The position numbers were made by a program, and so were the translations under genes. Under the pieces are notes generated by a model. It worked only from the letters and a program-made list of their open reading frames with translations. It searched no databases and was not told the DNA's origin. From contig NZ_SDIC01000005.1 in NCBI RefSeq assembly GCF_004116405.1, positions 248,001 through 312,000 of the forward strand: DNA of 64,000 nucleotides, given 5' to 3'. The stretch is from Halegenticoccus tardaugens (lineage in GTDB: Archaea > Halobacteriota > Halobacteria > Halobacteriales > Haloferacaceae). Positions 25,311 through 34,704 of this stretch are shown here, piece by piece (position 1 is the first letter of the stretch; each line of letters begins with the position of its first letter).

Positions 25311-26453
25311 GGTAGGACGGTCGCCGTCGAGGGGGATAAACCCCAGGGGATGGAGTTCCCAGTGAGTCAGCGGAATTCGCTCGGCTGCTTTCAAATCGAC
25401 GCTACGTAATCTAATTACTAATGTCCATACTGTCAAGGATGATCGACGCGTCCGTACAAGACTCGGCACACTATCTCCTCGCGACGGGCAGGACTTCTCC
25501 ACGCAAGGCGGACCCGCGGCCGCGACCGTGACGATAGCGGTACGACGAGGGAGTAGCTCCACGGATGAAGGCGGTGCACCTCGATGTCGCCGGTTCCCTC
25601 GGTCCGGCGGTGGATTCCCGTACTCATCTTCGCGCAGAAAACCCCGACGGAGGCCGAAAGGGACGCGGCACGGGAAGGGCCACTACTACTCGATCATTCG
25701 ACCGGAGTCCGCTCGTCTGCGCTGCTATCTCGTCCACGGAGTTACATCTCGATATTGCGAGTAGAATCCGCGTGTGACAACTCTCGCATGGATTGTTCGG
25801 TTCTACTCACGCTGCAAGTGTACATAGTAAATTGTATCTCAATCCCCGTGCTCGTCGATAGCGAGTCGATAACCGCATCGGCGTTCACGAGCGGTGATCC
25901 ACAGGTGACCTCTCACCCTCGCGCCGTAACTGTTCTTTTGATAGCGGTGTGAAAACCCGTGCTGTGCGGGAGAAGAGGGTGGTTCCGCCGAACAGAACAC
26001 GGAACTGCACCCCGAAACCCCGGGCTAAGTCGAAGCACGTTTTTGCGCCGAACAACCGCCTTGCAGCCGCCACGTGTATGCTCGACGTCTATCCGGGATT
26101 TCAACCAATAATATGAGAGAGATAATAGCTATATCTGCGGAAAAATCGATTTGCGTCACCACAGTTGCTCAATCTTCGCTCGACGGTCCGCGCTCTAGAA
26201 CGTATGGGAAGGTAACAGCTGATTTGGGATTACAAACATATTCTTGTAACACCTGAAAGGACGAACCCACGTCAGTCTATCAGCGACTAGTGTTCGGCTA
26301 ACCGATACGACCGCGGCGGTCGGTCGAAATCACCGGGATGACTCCGCGCGGCGGTGCGGGTTTCCGCCACGCGGAACTCATCGAGGACGCACAAACTGCG
26401 TGCACCGTAACGAGCGACCTGCTCATACTCCTGCCGAAAACACCGTTTGTGTA
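25311..26453. other. 1.1 kb region without recognisable genes
   Basis: Between the glycine-zipper gene and the first IclR regulator there is no convincing coding frame. Open frames at 25528-25950 and 25885-26104 have arginine/serine-rich content and no known motif. The stretch 26100-26260 is AT-rich. The region marks the boundary between the decayed segment and the catabolic island and is probably relic DNA. Confidence 0.5.
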
Positions 26454-27269
26454 TCAGACATCAGAAGCACCGGAATAGGCTATTTTGAGTTCTAGTTCGT
26501 TGGTGGCCCCGAGAATGAGATCTGGGAGTTGAGTGCGAAACCAGTCGCCTTTCATACGGTGGGAGGGTCCGGAGACGCTGAATGCGCCGATCGGTTGGTC
26601 GTTACGGTCGTGGACGGAAACGCCGATCGAACTAAGTCCCATCACGTAGCCGTGGCGATTGACGCTAAACCCGCGTTCGCGTATCCGTTCACACTCTTCC
26701 AATAGATCCTCTCGATCGGTAATCGTCTCAGTGGTGAGTCGCGGCAGTCCCCGCCGAGTGACGATCTCTTCGACCCGTGAACGCGGCAGATGTGCCAGAA
26801 TCGCCAGCCCCGCGGCACTGGCGTGAAGCGGCACCCGCTTACCGATCCGCGTGTCCGTTTCGACTGCGTTGCTGCCGGTGGCTCGATGTACGTAGACGCC
26901 CTCTCCATTCTCTTCAACGATGAACTGCGCCCGTTCGTTGGTCTGCTCGGCGAGCTGGTTTACTTTCTGTCCCGCGAGAACGTACGCCCTCTCGCGTGTC
27001 CGTGCGCGTTCACCGAAGTCCAGAAACCGGAGACTCGTACGGTAGACGCTCTCCTCCGCGGTGACATACCCTCGCTTTTCCAGCGTCGCGAGGTGGCGGT
27101 GAACGGTGCTTTTCGCGATCCCCAGGTCGTCCGCGAGATCCGTCAATCGGGCACCGTTTCGCTCGTGGAGGAGTTCGAGGACGTCGAACGCTGTTTCAGC
27201 CGATTTTACCGTTTCCGGGTGGGATTTTTCGAGCGACACGGTAGTACAGACCTTGTTTCGCCTTCTCAT
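26454..27269 (-). CDS. IclR-family transcriptional regulator (left side of catabolic island)
   Basis: The 271-residue protein has a winged HTH at about residues 22-78 (SAETAFDVLELLHERNGARL, then GIAKSTVHRHLATLEKRGYV). A GAF-like IclR effector domain follows, with VYVHRATGSNAVETDTRIGK and VPLHASAAGLAILAHL. IclR proteins bind small organic acids and switch catabolic operons. It is divergent from the MFS gene at 27450, 180 bases away, so it probably controls that transporter and perhaps the tct genes. The start is uncertain: residues 1-18 are basic and may be untranslated. Confidence 0.9.
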   Translation of the reverse strand: MRRRNKVCTTVSLEKSHPETVKSAETAFDVLELLHERNGARLTDLADDLGIAKSTVHRHLATLEKRGYVTAEESVYRTSLRFLDFGERARTRERAYVLAGQKVNQLAEQTNERAQFIVEENGEGVYVHRATGSNAVETDTRIGKRVPLHASAAGLAILAHLPRSRVEEIVTRRGLPRLTTETITDREDLLEECERIRERGFSVNRHGYVMGLSSIGVSVHDRNDQPIGAFSVSGPSHRMKGDWFRTQLPDLILGATNELELKIAYSGASDV

Positions 27270-27449
27270 AAAAGTTCCGCATCGTCGAACACGCGTTCCG
27301 ACACCCCGTTCGCGTGATGCCGGCGGTGCGAGTGGGATCCAGCGTTACGAACGATTCGGAGATGTACCCACGTGACACATAGCTTTTAGTGTCCTCACGC
27401 GATCTCTACGGTAATGATGCCGGTTTTCGCGCTCGGAGGGATTCACTGA

Positions 27450-28703
27450 ATGGAGGCCAACGACCGTTCGATAGCCACGTTCACCATGCTCGCCCACGGG
27501 ATGTTTCACACGTACGAGCTCTCCATTCCCCTCTTCGTTGTCGTCTGGCTCGATACCTTCTCGGTCTCTGCGGCGGTTCTCGGTGCGGTCGTCAGCGTGG
27601 GATACGGGCTCGTTGGTGTCGGTGCGATCCCGAGCGGATTGCTCGCCGACCGGTACGGTTCGAGGACGCTGATCCTCGTGTCGGTAGCCGGGATGGGCAT
27701 CGGGTTTTTTCTGCTCAGCTTGGCCACGGACATCTTCTTTATCGGCGGCGCCATCGTCCTGTGGGGGCTCGCAGCAAGCCTCTATCACCCCGCGGGCCTG
27801 TCTCTCATCAGTCGTGGCGCTACCGATAGGGGATCGGTGTTCGCTCACCACGGCGTTGGCGGCAACATTGGGACGGCATTCGGTCCGCTGATCGCCGCGG
27901 TGCTGCTGGTTTTTTTCAGCTGGCGGGTCGTCGTGGCGCTCCTCATTCTGCCGGCGATCGCCGTAATCCTGCTCGGATACAAAATCTCGTTCGAAGATGG
28001 AAACGCCAGCACCGGTGCCAGCGTCACCGGCACTGACGGTGGGAGTGCGACGACGAGATCGTTCAACCTGCGTTCTATGCTCGCCGAATCGCGTCTGCTC
28101 TTTTCCGCCGGATTCACGGTCATCTTCGTGATCGTCATGCTGTACGGCGTGTATTATCGGGGCCTCCTGACGTTTCTCCCGGATACGATCGCGAATCTTC
28201 CGCGATTCGAACCCGTGCTGTTATTCGGGAGAACGGTCGAACCGGCACAGTACGTGTACACGGGTCTCTTGACCGTCGGTATCTTCGGCCAGTACGTGGG
28301 CGGAAACGTGACCAATCACGTGCGAACTGAGTACGCCCTCTTCGGGTCGCTCGCGGTGCTCGTGGTCGCCGCGTTCGTCTTCATTCCGGTCAGTGGCGTC
28401 GGCGTCGTGCCGTTTCTTTTCGTCTGTGCCGTGCTCGGCTTCTGTCTGTACGCGACGGCACCGATCTACCAGGTGCTCATCGCTGAGTCCGCCGCCGCGG
28501 ACGTTCACGGACTGTCGTACGGGTTCACGTACCTGGGAATGTTCGGCGTTGGGGCCCTCGGAGCGGCCCTCTCGGGGTTCGTGCTCACGACCTTCGACGC
28601 GCCGACGTTGTTCGCCGTACTCGGCGGGTTCGCCGCGTTCGCAACGGTGCTCGTACTCGTCGCGCTGAGACTACCGTCCGCGACAACTGGCGAACGGGCC
28701 TGA
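27450..28703 (+). CDS. MFS transporter, probable organic-acid permease
   Basis: The 417-residue protein has 12 helices. It starts RSIATFTMLAHGMFHTYELS and carries the MFS signature loop GLLADRYGSRTLILVSVAGM between helices 2 and 3. LAASLYHPAGLSLISRGA (helix 4) and HHGVGGNIGTAFGPLIAAVL (helix 5) fit the family. The YHPAG motif is common to fosmidomycin-resistance-like MFS proteins. It is adjacent to and divergent from the IclR gene, the classic arrangement for a regulated substrate importer or exporter in a catabolic cluster. Substrate unknown. Confidence 0.85.
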   Translation: MEANDRSIATFTMLAHGMFHTYELSIPLFVVVWLDTFSVSAAVLGAVVSVGYGLVGVGAIPSGLLADRYGSRTLILVSVAGMGIGFFLLSLATDIFFIGGAIVLWGLAASLYHPAGLSLISRGATDRGSVFAHHGVGGNIGTAFGPLIAAVLLVFFSWRVVVALLILPAIAVILLGYKISFEDGNASTGASVTGTDGGSATTRSFNLRSMLAESRLLFSAGFTVIFVIVMLYGVYYRGLLTFLPDTIANLPRFEPVLLFGRTVEPAQYVYTGLLTVGIFGQYVGGNVTNHVRTEYALFGSLAVLVVAAFVFIPVSGVGVVPFLFVCAVLGFCLYATAPIYQVLIAESAAADVHGLSYGFTYLGMFGVGALGAALSGFVLTTFDAPTLFAVLGGFAAFATVLVLVALRLPSATTGERA

Positions 28704-29094
28704 CCGCAGACCGCGCGTCCTTGGTCGCCGCTCGGCGTCCGCGGCGGCGAGATGATCGTCGACCGGAGACGGTCGAGCGCCGAATCCGCTCCAGTGAAGA
28801 TCGCACGGAGAACGGACCGGACGCTGCGCTCTCGACGAGTTACCCGTGCGGGAACTCCCCTGGAAGGGGGTCTCCGAAGGCGACCCGGTCAAACTGGTAG
28901 ATCAAGAGGCGGCTCCCGGACGGCCCCCGCGCAACGGCGTCGGATACTGGTACGCGAGCGATCTCGCGACAGCGGTACCCTCGTCGTTCCGTCGGGTGAC
29001 GAACGAGGGTCCCATCCGGCGGCGTCGGTCACGCTCCGGATGACTCCGACGCGGAGAACATTGATGCGAGGAAACGAAGAATGAGGGCAAACCG
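28704..29094. other. intergenic, no gene recognised
   Basis: GC-rich 391-base spacer between the convergent MFS and tctA genes. Open frames here are proline/arginine-rich and not convincing. No hairpin of note was found. Confidence 0.4.
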
Positions 29095-30588
29095 CTACGC
29101 AAGCCGGTCGATCGTCCTGCTCAGGTGGGGCTTCAAGAACGGCCCGAACAACACCGTGAAGATTGCGATCACGATCATGAGCGACAGCGGTTCTTTGACG
29201 AAGACAGCGTAGCTACCGTTGGAGAGGCTTAGTGACCGAAGAAGATTCTCCTCGGCGATGGGTGCAAGCACGATGCCTAACACGAAGGCGATTACCGAGT
29301 AATTGTAGCGGACCATGTAGAATCCGAAGATACCGAGGATGAGCACTGCGAACACGTCGAACCAACTGCTTGCCAGCGTGTAGGCGCCGGCAAATGACAG
29401 CACGACAACCATCGGGATGATAACGTTCGTGTTGATCTCCGTCAATTTACTTGCATAAGGGATGACTGTATATCCAACTGATAGGATGACGATATTGCCG
29501 AGGAACAGGGAAACGAACACTGCATAGGTGAAGTTGAGCTGTTCACCGAACAGCGTCGGGCCTGGCTGGAGACCGTGCATGAGGATACCGCCGAGGAGCA
29601 CCGCGGTCGAGCCACTCCCCGGAATGCCAAACGAGAGCGTCGGCACCAGCGAACCGCTGACAGTCGGGTTGTTCGCACCTTCGGGTGCGATGATGCCGCG
29701 GGGGTCGCCCTTGCCGAACATTCCGTCCTTCACCGAGCGCGCCTCTTCGGCGTAGGCGACGAACGTCGAGGTCGTCGCGCCGGAACCGGGAACCATACCG
29801 ATCAACAGGCCGATCACCCCGGATTTGATCGTTGTCTTCGGGTACTTGAACACCGTCTTGATCCCGTCGACGATGCTGCCGCCCAGTTCGACCGCCTCGT
29901 CGGCGATCGTCTTCTGGGCGGCGAGCTTCATCATCTCCGCGAACGCGAACATCCCGATGAGCGCGGCGACGAAATTTATTCCCTGGAACAGTTCGAGGAT
30001 GCCGAAGGTGTACCGCGGGCTCGGGCTGAAGGTCGCGACGCCGATGGTCGAAACCATTGCGCCGAACGCCCCTGAGACGAGTCCTTTTACGATGGAGCCA
30101 TCGGTGACGATCGTGATGAGCGAAATCCCCAGCACCGCGAGCAAGAAGTACTCAGGAGATCCAAACAGGAACACGATACTGATGAGCACTGGCGAAAGAA
30201 TGACCAGGGCGACCGCCCCGACAAAGCCGTTCAGCGCCGACGCGGTCGTCGCGATCGACAGCGCGTTCTTCGCCAACCCGTTTTTCGCCATTGGATAGCC
30301 GTCGAGTGTCGTCGCTGCGGCCGACTCAGTACCGGGCGCGTTCAGAAGAATCGCTGCGAGACTCCCGCCGTACATCGCACCGCTATAGATGGAGACCAAC
30401 AGGATAATCGCCGCCGCCGGTTCCAATGGGAGCGTTAGTGGGAGTACGATCGCCATCGCCACTGGAGATCCTATTCCGGGAAGTGCTCCAAGCACAATGC
30501 CGAGCAAGATACCGACCACCATCCAACCGATAATCGGCCAACTGATCGCCACGGAGAGACCCTGAAACAACGCGTCTACTGCGGACAT
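29095..30588 (-). CDS. tctA: tripartite tricarboxylate transporter large permease TctA
   Basis: The 497-residue integral membrane protein has about 11-12 helices. TctA hallmarks include the early GILLGIVLGALPGIGSPVAM (normally GxxxGxxPGxG) and YGGSLAAILLNAPGTESAAA. A second glycine-proline site, LLIGMVPGSGATTSTFVAYA, follows, then IPGSGSTAVLLGGILMHGLQ with PGPTLF. TctA forms the channel that carries a carboxylate with Na+ or H+. Its ATG follows the tctB stop codon directly (taa then atg), so the two are one operon. Tct systems import citrate, tartrate, malonate-type or aromatic acids depending on the receptor. Confidence 0.95.
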   Translation of the reverse strand: MSAVDALFQGLSVAISWPIIGWMVVGILLGIVLGALPGIGSPVAMAIVLPLTLPLEPAAAIILLVSIYSGAMYGGSLAAILLNAPGTESAAATTLDGYPMAKNGLAKNALSIATTASALNGFVGAVALVILSPVLISIVFLFGSPEYFLLAVLGISLITIVTDGSIVKGLVSGAFGAMVSTIGVATFSPSPRYTFGILELFQGINFVAALIGMFAFAEMMKLAAQKTIADEAVELGGSIVDGIKTVFKYPKTTIKSGVIGLLIGMVPGSGATTSTFVAYAEEARSVKDGMFGKGDPRGIIAPEGANNPTVSGSLVPTLSFGIPGSGSTAVLLGGILMHGLQPGPTLFGEQLNFTYAVFVSLFLGNIVILSVGYTVIPYASKLTEINTNVIIPMVVVLSFAGAYTLASSWFDVFAVLILGIFGFYMVRYNYSVIAFVLGIVLAPIAEENLLRSLSLSNGSYAVFVKEPLSLMIVIAIFTVLFGPFLKPHLSRTIDRLA

Positions 30589-31185
30589 TTACATCAGCCC
30601 TCTAGTAAGGAATATTTCACCGCTGTCGAACGGGAGTAGGAGGAACACGATGAACCCGTAGATGATGAGCGTCGCGGCTATAGCCAACCCAAGCCCGATG
30701 TACCACCGCACCCGGAACCACTGTGTGTACGCGAATACGAACAAGGGCGTCACGTACAGAAGCCCCACAGCCCAACCGATGATCAAATAGATCACCGAAC
30801 TTACCATCATGAAGACGGTATCGTTGACGGTGATGCCATACTCCTCGCCGAGCGTCCGCGGTCCGGCGTCCTTGACATCGGTCTCGGTGGCCGACTCCTC
30901 ATCTTCGGCGGTTTGGCCCATGAAGTCGTCCACCGTTCCGCTCGTGTCGGTGATGTTGACGCTCTCGGCCACGAATGTCTTCAATATATTAGGGAGATAG
31001 TTGCGGCCGAGCAGGAGAAGCGAGCCCACGATGACCACGGCGGCGGTCCCCTGTGGGAACACCGATGCGCTATCCGGGTAGTCCTCTGTTATTGGTGTGA
31101 CGTAAAAAACTACCCCGAGGCCGACCAGCACGACGAGCATGATTTGTTCAGCGTCGATGTTCCGTATTTTTTGTTGAATTGACAT
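30589..31185 (-). CDS. tctB: tripartite tricarboxylate transporter small permease TctB
   Basis: The 198-residue membrane protein has four helices: about residues 15-35 (QIMLVVLVGLGVVFYVTPIT), 45-62, 125-150 (VFMMVSSVIYLIIGWAVGLL) and 160-185. This is the TctB layout. An unusually long acidic cytosolic loop (residues 75-115, TAEDEESATETDVKDAGPRT) separates the helix pairs. It is encoded between tctC and tctA in the usual C-B-A order, and the stop codon abuts the tctA start. Confidence 0.88.
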   Translation of the reverse strand: MSIQQKIRNIDAEQIMLVVLVGLGVVFYVTPITEDYPDSASVFPQGTAAVVIVGSLLLLGRNYLPNILKTFVAESVNITDTSGTVDDFMGQTAEDEESATETDVKDAGPRTLGEEYGITVNDTVFMMVSSVIYLIIGWAVGLLYVTPLFVFAYTQWFRVRWYIGLGLAIAATLIIYGFIVFLLLPFDSGEIFLTRGLM

Positions 31186-31228
31186 TTTTATATTTGTATA
31201 TCTAAATAATTAAAATGTTCCCTAATTT

Positions 31229-32320
31229 TTAATTGGCGTGCTGTTCAACTAATTGGATGACGTTGAGTTCTTCGTACTTCTTGAATGCGTCAGTTATGAT
31301 TTTTTCCGCCTGGTCGGGACCTTCGTGTCCGACCGGGTTCCCGGTTTCCTTGGACCATTGCTGAGTGCTATCAGCCTCCACAGCTTCCTTGAGGCGCTGG
31401 GAGAGAACATCGCGAATGTCGCGTGGTGTCTCCGGCGGCGCGTACATTCCGCGCTGGAGTCCGCCGACGAAGTCCATCTCCGGGAAGTCAAGGTCAGTCA
31501 CCGATGGGACATCTTTGTACACCGGTGAGCCGTCACTGACGAAGACGGTGGCCGGGAAGATGGAGCCGTTGTCAACGACCGACTGTGTTCCAGCGTCGGT
31601 GCCAATCCCGCACGGTACTTCGTTCTTCGCCACCGCCTCTGAGACCGGCCCCGTACCAGTGTAATGAACGCGGTTTTTCCAGTTCCAGTTGTAGTCCAGT
31701 TTGTACTTCGCGAGCAAAACAATGATGTCCTGTGAACTTCCCGGTTCCTGGATGCCGATGCTTTTCCACTCGCCCGAGTTGTACTTTTCAATGACGTCGG
31801 TAAGATCTTCGACTTCTCCTTCGTACTGTTTGTTGACGACGAGCGTCCACGCAGAGCTGCCGAACACGCCAATGCCGGTCGCGTCCCGCTGGTCGAAGCC
31901 TGGGTCCTCGAGCATCTGCGGGGCGACTTCGAGCGGCGTCGCGCTTCCGAGGATCGTGTGACCGTCTGGTTCAGCGCTCATCAACTGGCCGAACCCGTTG
32001 AGACCACCCGCGCCCGGGATGTTTTCGATCTGCACATTCTGTCCGAGTGAGTCAGTGAACGCTTCAACGATGCCGCGCGCGTAGGTATCAGTGCCGCCTC
32101 CTTGGTCGTACGGGACAATGTACCGAACCGGCTCCGACGGTTCCCAATTGCCGTTTCCACCGCCACCGCCGCCACCGCCACCCTGGGTGCATCCCGCGAG
32201 GGCGGCTACTGAGCCGACACCCGCTAACTTCAGGAACCGTCGTCTGTTCGTGTCCGTGCCTGTAACGTCTGCTGACGCCGTTGCGTCGTTTTGTGGATTC
32301 TCTGTCATACTATTATCCAA
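31229..32320 (-). CDS. tctC: TctC/Bug-family carboxylate-binding lipoprotein
   Basis: The 363-residue protein carries a twin-arginine lipoprotein signal (NRRRFLKLAGVGSVAALAGC, with Cys as the lipid anchor). A low-complexity linker of nine glycines is then followed by the Bug fold. Motifs include EPVRYIVPYDQGGGTDTYAR near residue 62 and NVQIENIPGAGGLNGF, which bind the carboxylate. The C-terminal SQRLKEAVEADSTQQWSKET is typical. It captures the substrate outside the membrane and delivers it to TctAB. It starts at ATG 32320 or 32308. Specificity is not readable from sequence; nearby tartrate/malate enzymes suggest a C4 hydroxy acid. Confidence 0.92.
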   Translation of the reverse strand: MDNSMTENPQNDATASADVTGTDTNRRRFLKLAGVGSVAALAGCTQGGGGGGGGGNGNWEPSEPVRYIVPYDQGGGTDTYARGIVEAFTDSLGQNVQIENIPGAGGLNGFGQLMSAEPDGHTILGSATPLEVAPQMLEDPGFDQRDATGIGVFGSSAWTLVVNKQYEGEVEDLTDVIEKYNSGEWKSIGIQEPGSSQDIIVLLAKYKLDYNWNWKNRVHYTGTGPVSEAVAKNEVPCGIGTDAGTQSVVDNGSIFPATVFVSDGSPVYKDVPSVTDLDFPEMDFVGGLQRGMYAPPETPRDIRDVLSQRLKEAVEADSTQQWSKETGNPVGHEGPDQAEKIITDAFKKYEELNVIQLVEQHAN

Positions 32321-32892
32321 CCATTTTGGTACTCAAACTCGTGTCTGTGTAGGAGTCGACAAGGAGCGATTTCCCGTGGTTCGTGCTCCGTAGTCCGCCG
32401 ACCGGAGCTCACCGCGTCTCGCGTTCGAGATGCCTCGATCAGCTCGGCACACCGTGCCATAATCCTTGGGATGGACTATCATGTTACACAGGGGCAACTC
32501 AGATGATTATATGCGATAAATATAAACATTTCGGATAGGGCACGATCAATCGCGGGAGAACGTCGTGTACCCCCGCGGAATCCTCGCTCGGAAAGGTAGG
32601 GTTTTAGCCCTGCAGTTACCATACCCACTCGTTGAGTTGCCCGAAAGTATGACGATCGCCGATTGGTTTGAGGTGATTGCCACCGCACCGTCTCGACAAC
32701 GTTCGACGGCAGATCCACGCCGTTCGCGGACGCGCTAAAAAAGCGGTTCGCCTCGTTCGGACGGACCACCGGCGCCCGGAAACGGAAAGCGATCCGATCG
32801 AGGGCGGGATCGGAAACTGCTCCGCGACGCGATGGGATGCCAATGATTAACCTGAACGCAACAACCAAGACGTGTCACAATCATGCCAGACC
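32321..32892. other. intergenic with divergent promoters
   Basis: Spacer between tctC and the sulfate-exporter-like gene. A long TATA-like tract (atatgcgataaatataaac) at about 32510-32529 probably belongs to one of the two divergent units. Unusually for the window it is AT-rich for about 50 bases. No gene found. Confidence 0.5.
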
Positions 32893-33042
32893 ATGATTTC
32901 GAGAGGTGGGGCGATGCAGACGCGTGAGTTACTTCGTCGGTTACGCCGGTGGTGGTCTACCCTCGAAAGAGGTTGGCGGGCGGTCGTCATTGGGCTGTTC
33001 CTGTCCGCACTCGTCGGCGTCGGCATCCCGATACCGTGGTGA
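32893..33042 (+). CDS. 49-residue membrane peptide coupled to the YeiH-type transporter
   Basis: The short frame reads MQTRELLRRLRRWWSTLERG from its second Met, then WRAVVIGLFLSALVGVGIPI with PW and TGA. It has a basic amphipathic N-terminus and one transmembrane helix. The stop codon overlaps the GTG start of the next gene (gtga at 33039-33042), a translational-coupling arrangement. It could be a small subunit of the transporter, an upstream regulatory peptide, or the separated first helix of a once longer protein. It starts at ATG 32893 or 32914. Found by reading, because it is short. Confidence 0.55.
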   Translation: MISRGGAMQTRELLRRLRRWWSTLERGWRAVVIGLFLSALVGVGIPIPW

Positions 33043-34058
33043 GCGGATCCATGGTAGCACTCCGAACCCTCGTCCCCGGAATCGCACTGCTTATCACGAT
33101 AGGGCTCGCCGGGCGAGCGGTCGCATTCGTGTTCCCATCGATGAATTACCTGATTGTCGTGATTCTCATCGGGTTGCTCGTCGGAAACAGTTACGGGGTG
33201 CCAGAGTGGGCGAGGGCCGGCGTCAGAACGCATCAGTTGTGGCTCGAAGTCGGCATCGTCGTGATGGGTGCGGGCATCGTGCTGGACAACGTGATCGCGG
33301 CGGGGCCGGCCCTCGTCGTACTTGTGATCGGGACGGTCGCGGTGATACTCCTCATGACCGAGATCGTCGCGCGAAAGGTAGTGGCGATACCCGCCAAAAC
33401 CGGGTCACTGCTCGCCGCCGGAGCGAGCATCTGTGGGGTTTCTGCCGTCGTCTCCGTCGCCGGTAGTATCCAGGCTCGCGAGAGGGATATCGCCTACGCA
33501 GCGGCGACCGTCCTCCTTTTTGACGCCGTGACGCTCTTCATCTATCCGATCGTTGGCCACGCGCTCGGCCTCTCCGACACCGTTTTCGGCATCTGGGCTG
33601 GACTGACCATGTTTAGCACGGGTCCTGTCGCCGCCGCCGGATTTTCGTTCTCGGAGACGGCCGGTGAGTGGGCCCTCCTCGTGAAACTCATTCGGAACGC
33701 GCTGATCGGACTCGTCGCCGTCGGCTACGCGATGTACTACGCTCGGCGGGCGAGATCCGTGGCGTCGCGCGGGACGGTCTCAAACGGACTCCGTGGTCTC
33801 TGGGACACGTTTCCGAAATTCGTACTCGGATTTTTCCTGGTTATGCTGATCGCTAATACGGGAATCCTCCGCCAGGAACATCTGACGTCCCTCGAACACG
33901 CTTCGAACTGGTTGTTCATGTTGGCGTTCGCGGGCCTGGGACTCGAAATTCGAGTCGCGGAGCTTCGGTCTACGGGTTTCGAGCCGATCCTCGTCGTGCT
34001 CTTGAGCCTCCTGCTCGTGAGCACCGGCGGGCTGCTCATCCTCACCGCGATATTCTGA
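33039..34058 (+). CDS. YeiH/UPF0324-type putative sulfate exporter
   Basis: The membrane protein (339 residues from GTG 33039; Met at 33051 is equally possible) has about 10 helices. It contains LVPGIALLITIGLAGRAVAF, YLIVVILIGLLVGN, and the family-defining LAAGASICGVSAVVSVAGSI. That is followed by YAAATVLLFDAVTLFIYPIV and GIWAGLTMFSTGPVAAAGFS. Members of Cons_hypoth698 are thought to export sulfate or related organosulfur products. It lies next to the Tct uptake genes, so export of a sulfonate or another anion by-product of the pathway is conceivable. Confidence 0.85.
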   Translation: MSGSMVALRTLVPGIALLITIGLAGRAVAFVFPSMNYLIVVILIGLLVGNSYGVPEWARAGVRTHQLWLEVGIVVMGAGIVLDNVIAAGPALVVLVIGTVAVILLMTEIVARKVVAIPAKTGSLLAAGASICGVSAVVSVAGSIQARERDIAYAAATVLLFDAVTLFIYPIVGHALGLSDTVFGIWAGLTMFSTGPVAAAGFSFSETAGEWALLVKLIRNALIGLVAVGYAMYYARRARSVASRGTVSNGLRGLWDTFPKFVLGFFLVMLIANTGILRQEHLTSLEHASNWLFMLAFAGLGLEIRVAELRSTGFEPILVVLLSLLLVSTGGLLILTAIF

Positions 34059-34184
34059 GGACCATCGTTCGACACGGGTATCTCCCCCGCGAGCAAACGA
34101 CGCCACGAACGACGGGGGAGAGCGCTCGCGGAGCCGCTTTCTCTCGACGGAACCGAGGGATCTTATGCTTCGGCGGCGTCGTGA

Positions 34185-34586
34185 ATGCGCATGGAAGTCA
34201 CCCGCATCGATCACCTCGTGCTCACGGTCGAGGATATCGAGACGACGTGCGTGTTCTACTCGAACGTACTGGGGGCCAAAACCGTCACCTTCGACAGAGG
34301 CCGGAAGGCGGTTCAAATCGGGGGACAGAAGGTCAACCTCCATCCGGCCGGAGACGAGTTCGAACCAAAAGCCGCACGCCCTACCCCGGGCGCCGGCGAT
34401 TTCTGCGTGATCACGGAGTTGTCCGTCGATGAGGTCAGAGATCGCCTCGACGGGGCCGGCATCGAGATCGTCGAGGGACCCGTCGAGAAGACCGGCGCGA
34501 GAGGACCGCTGATTTCGGTCTACGTCCGCGACCCCGACGGAAATCTCGTCGAGATCGCCACCAAGGCGAATCGATCGGACGGGTGA
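34185..34586 (+). CDS. VOC-family protein (single-repeat pair, 133 aa)
   Basis: The short glyoxalase-fold protein begins RMEVTRIDHLVLTVEDIETT. It has the first metal ligand His (RIDHLVL) and a YVRDPDGNLVEIA end with the Glu ligand typical of VOC virulence-like proteins. Two beta-alpha-beta-beta-beta units are present. Such enzymes isomerise or open small 2-oxo compounds, and the nearest homologues are annotated as glyoxalase/bleomycin-resistance proteins. Its place between the transporter and the reductase suggests a role in the same pathway. ATG 34185 or 34191. Confidence 0.8.
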   Translation: MRMEVTRIDHLVLTVEDIETTCVFYSNVLGAKTVTFDRGRKAVQIGGQKVNLHPAGDEFEPKAARPTPGAGDFCVITELSVDEVRDRLDGAGIEIVEGPVEKTGARGPLISVYVRDPDGNLVEIATKANRSDG

Positions 34587-34704
34587 ACCGAAACCGCCCC
34601 GGTCGCCGCGGCGCGCTGGCGCGGGGGCTGTCACCGCACGGCCGGTTCGGCGCGACCGGCGGGACCGTAGATATTTACGTCCCTCGCTCCCAGTGTGCGC
34701 CACC

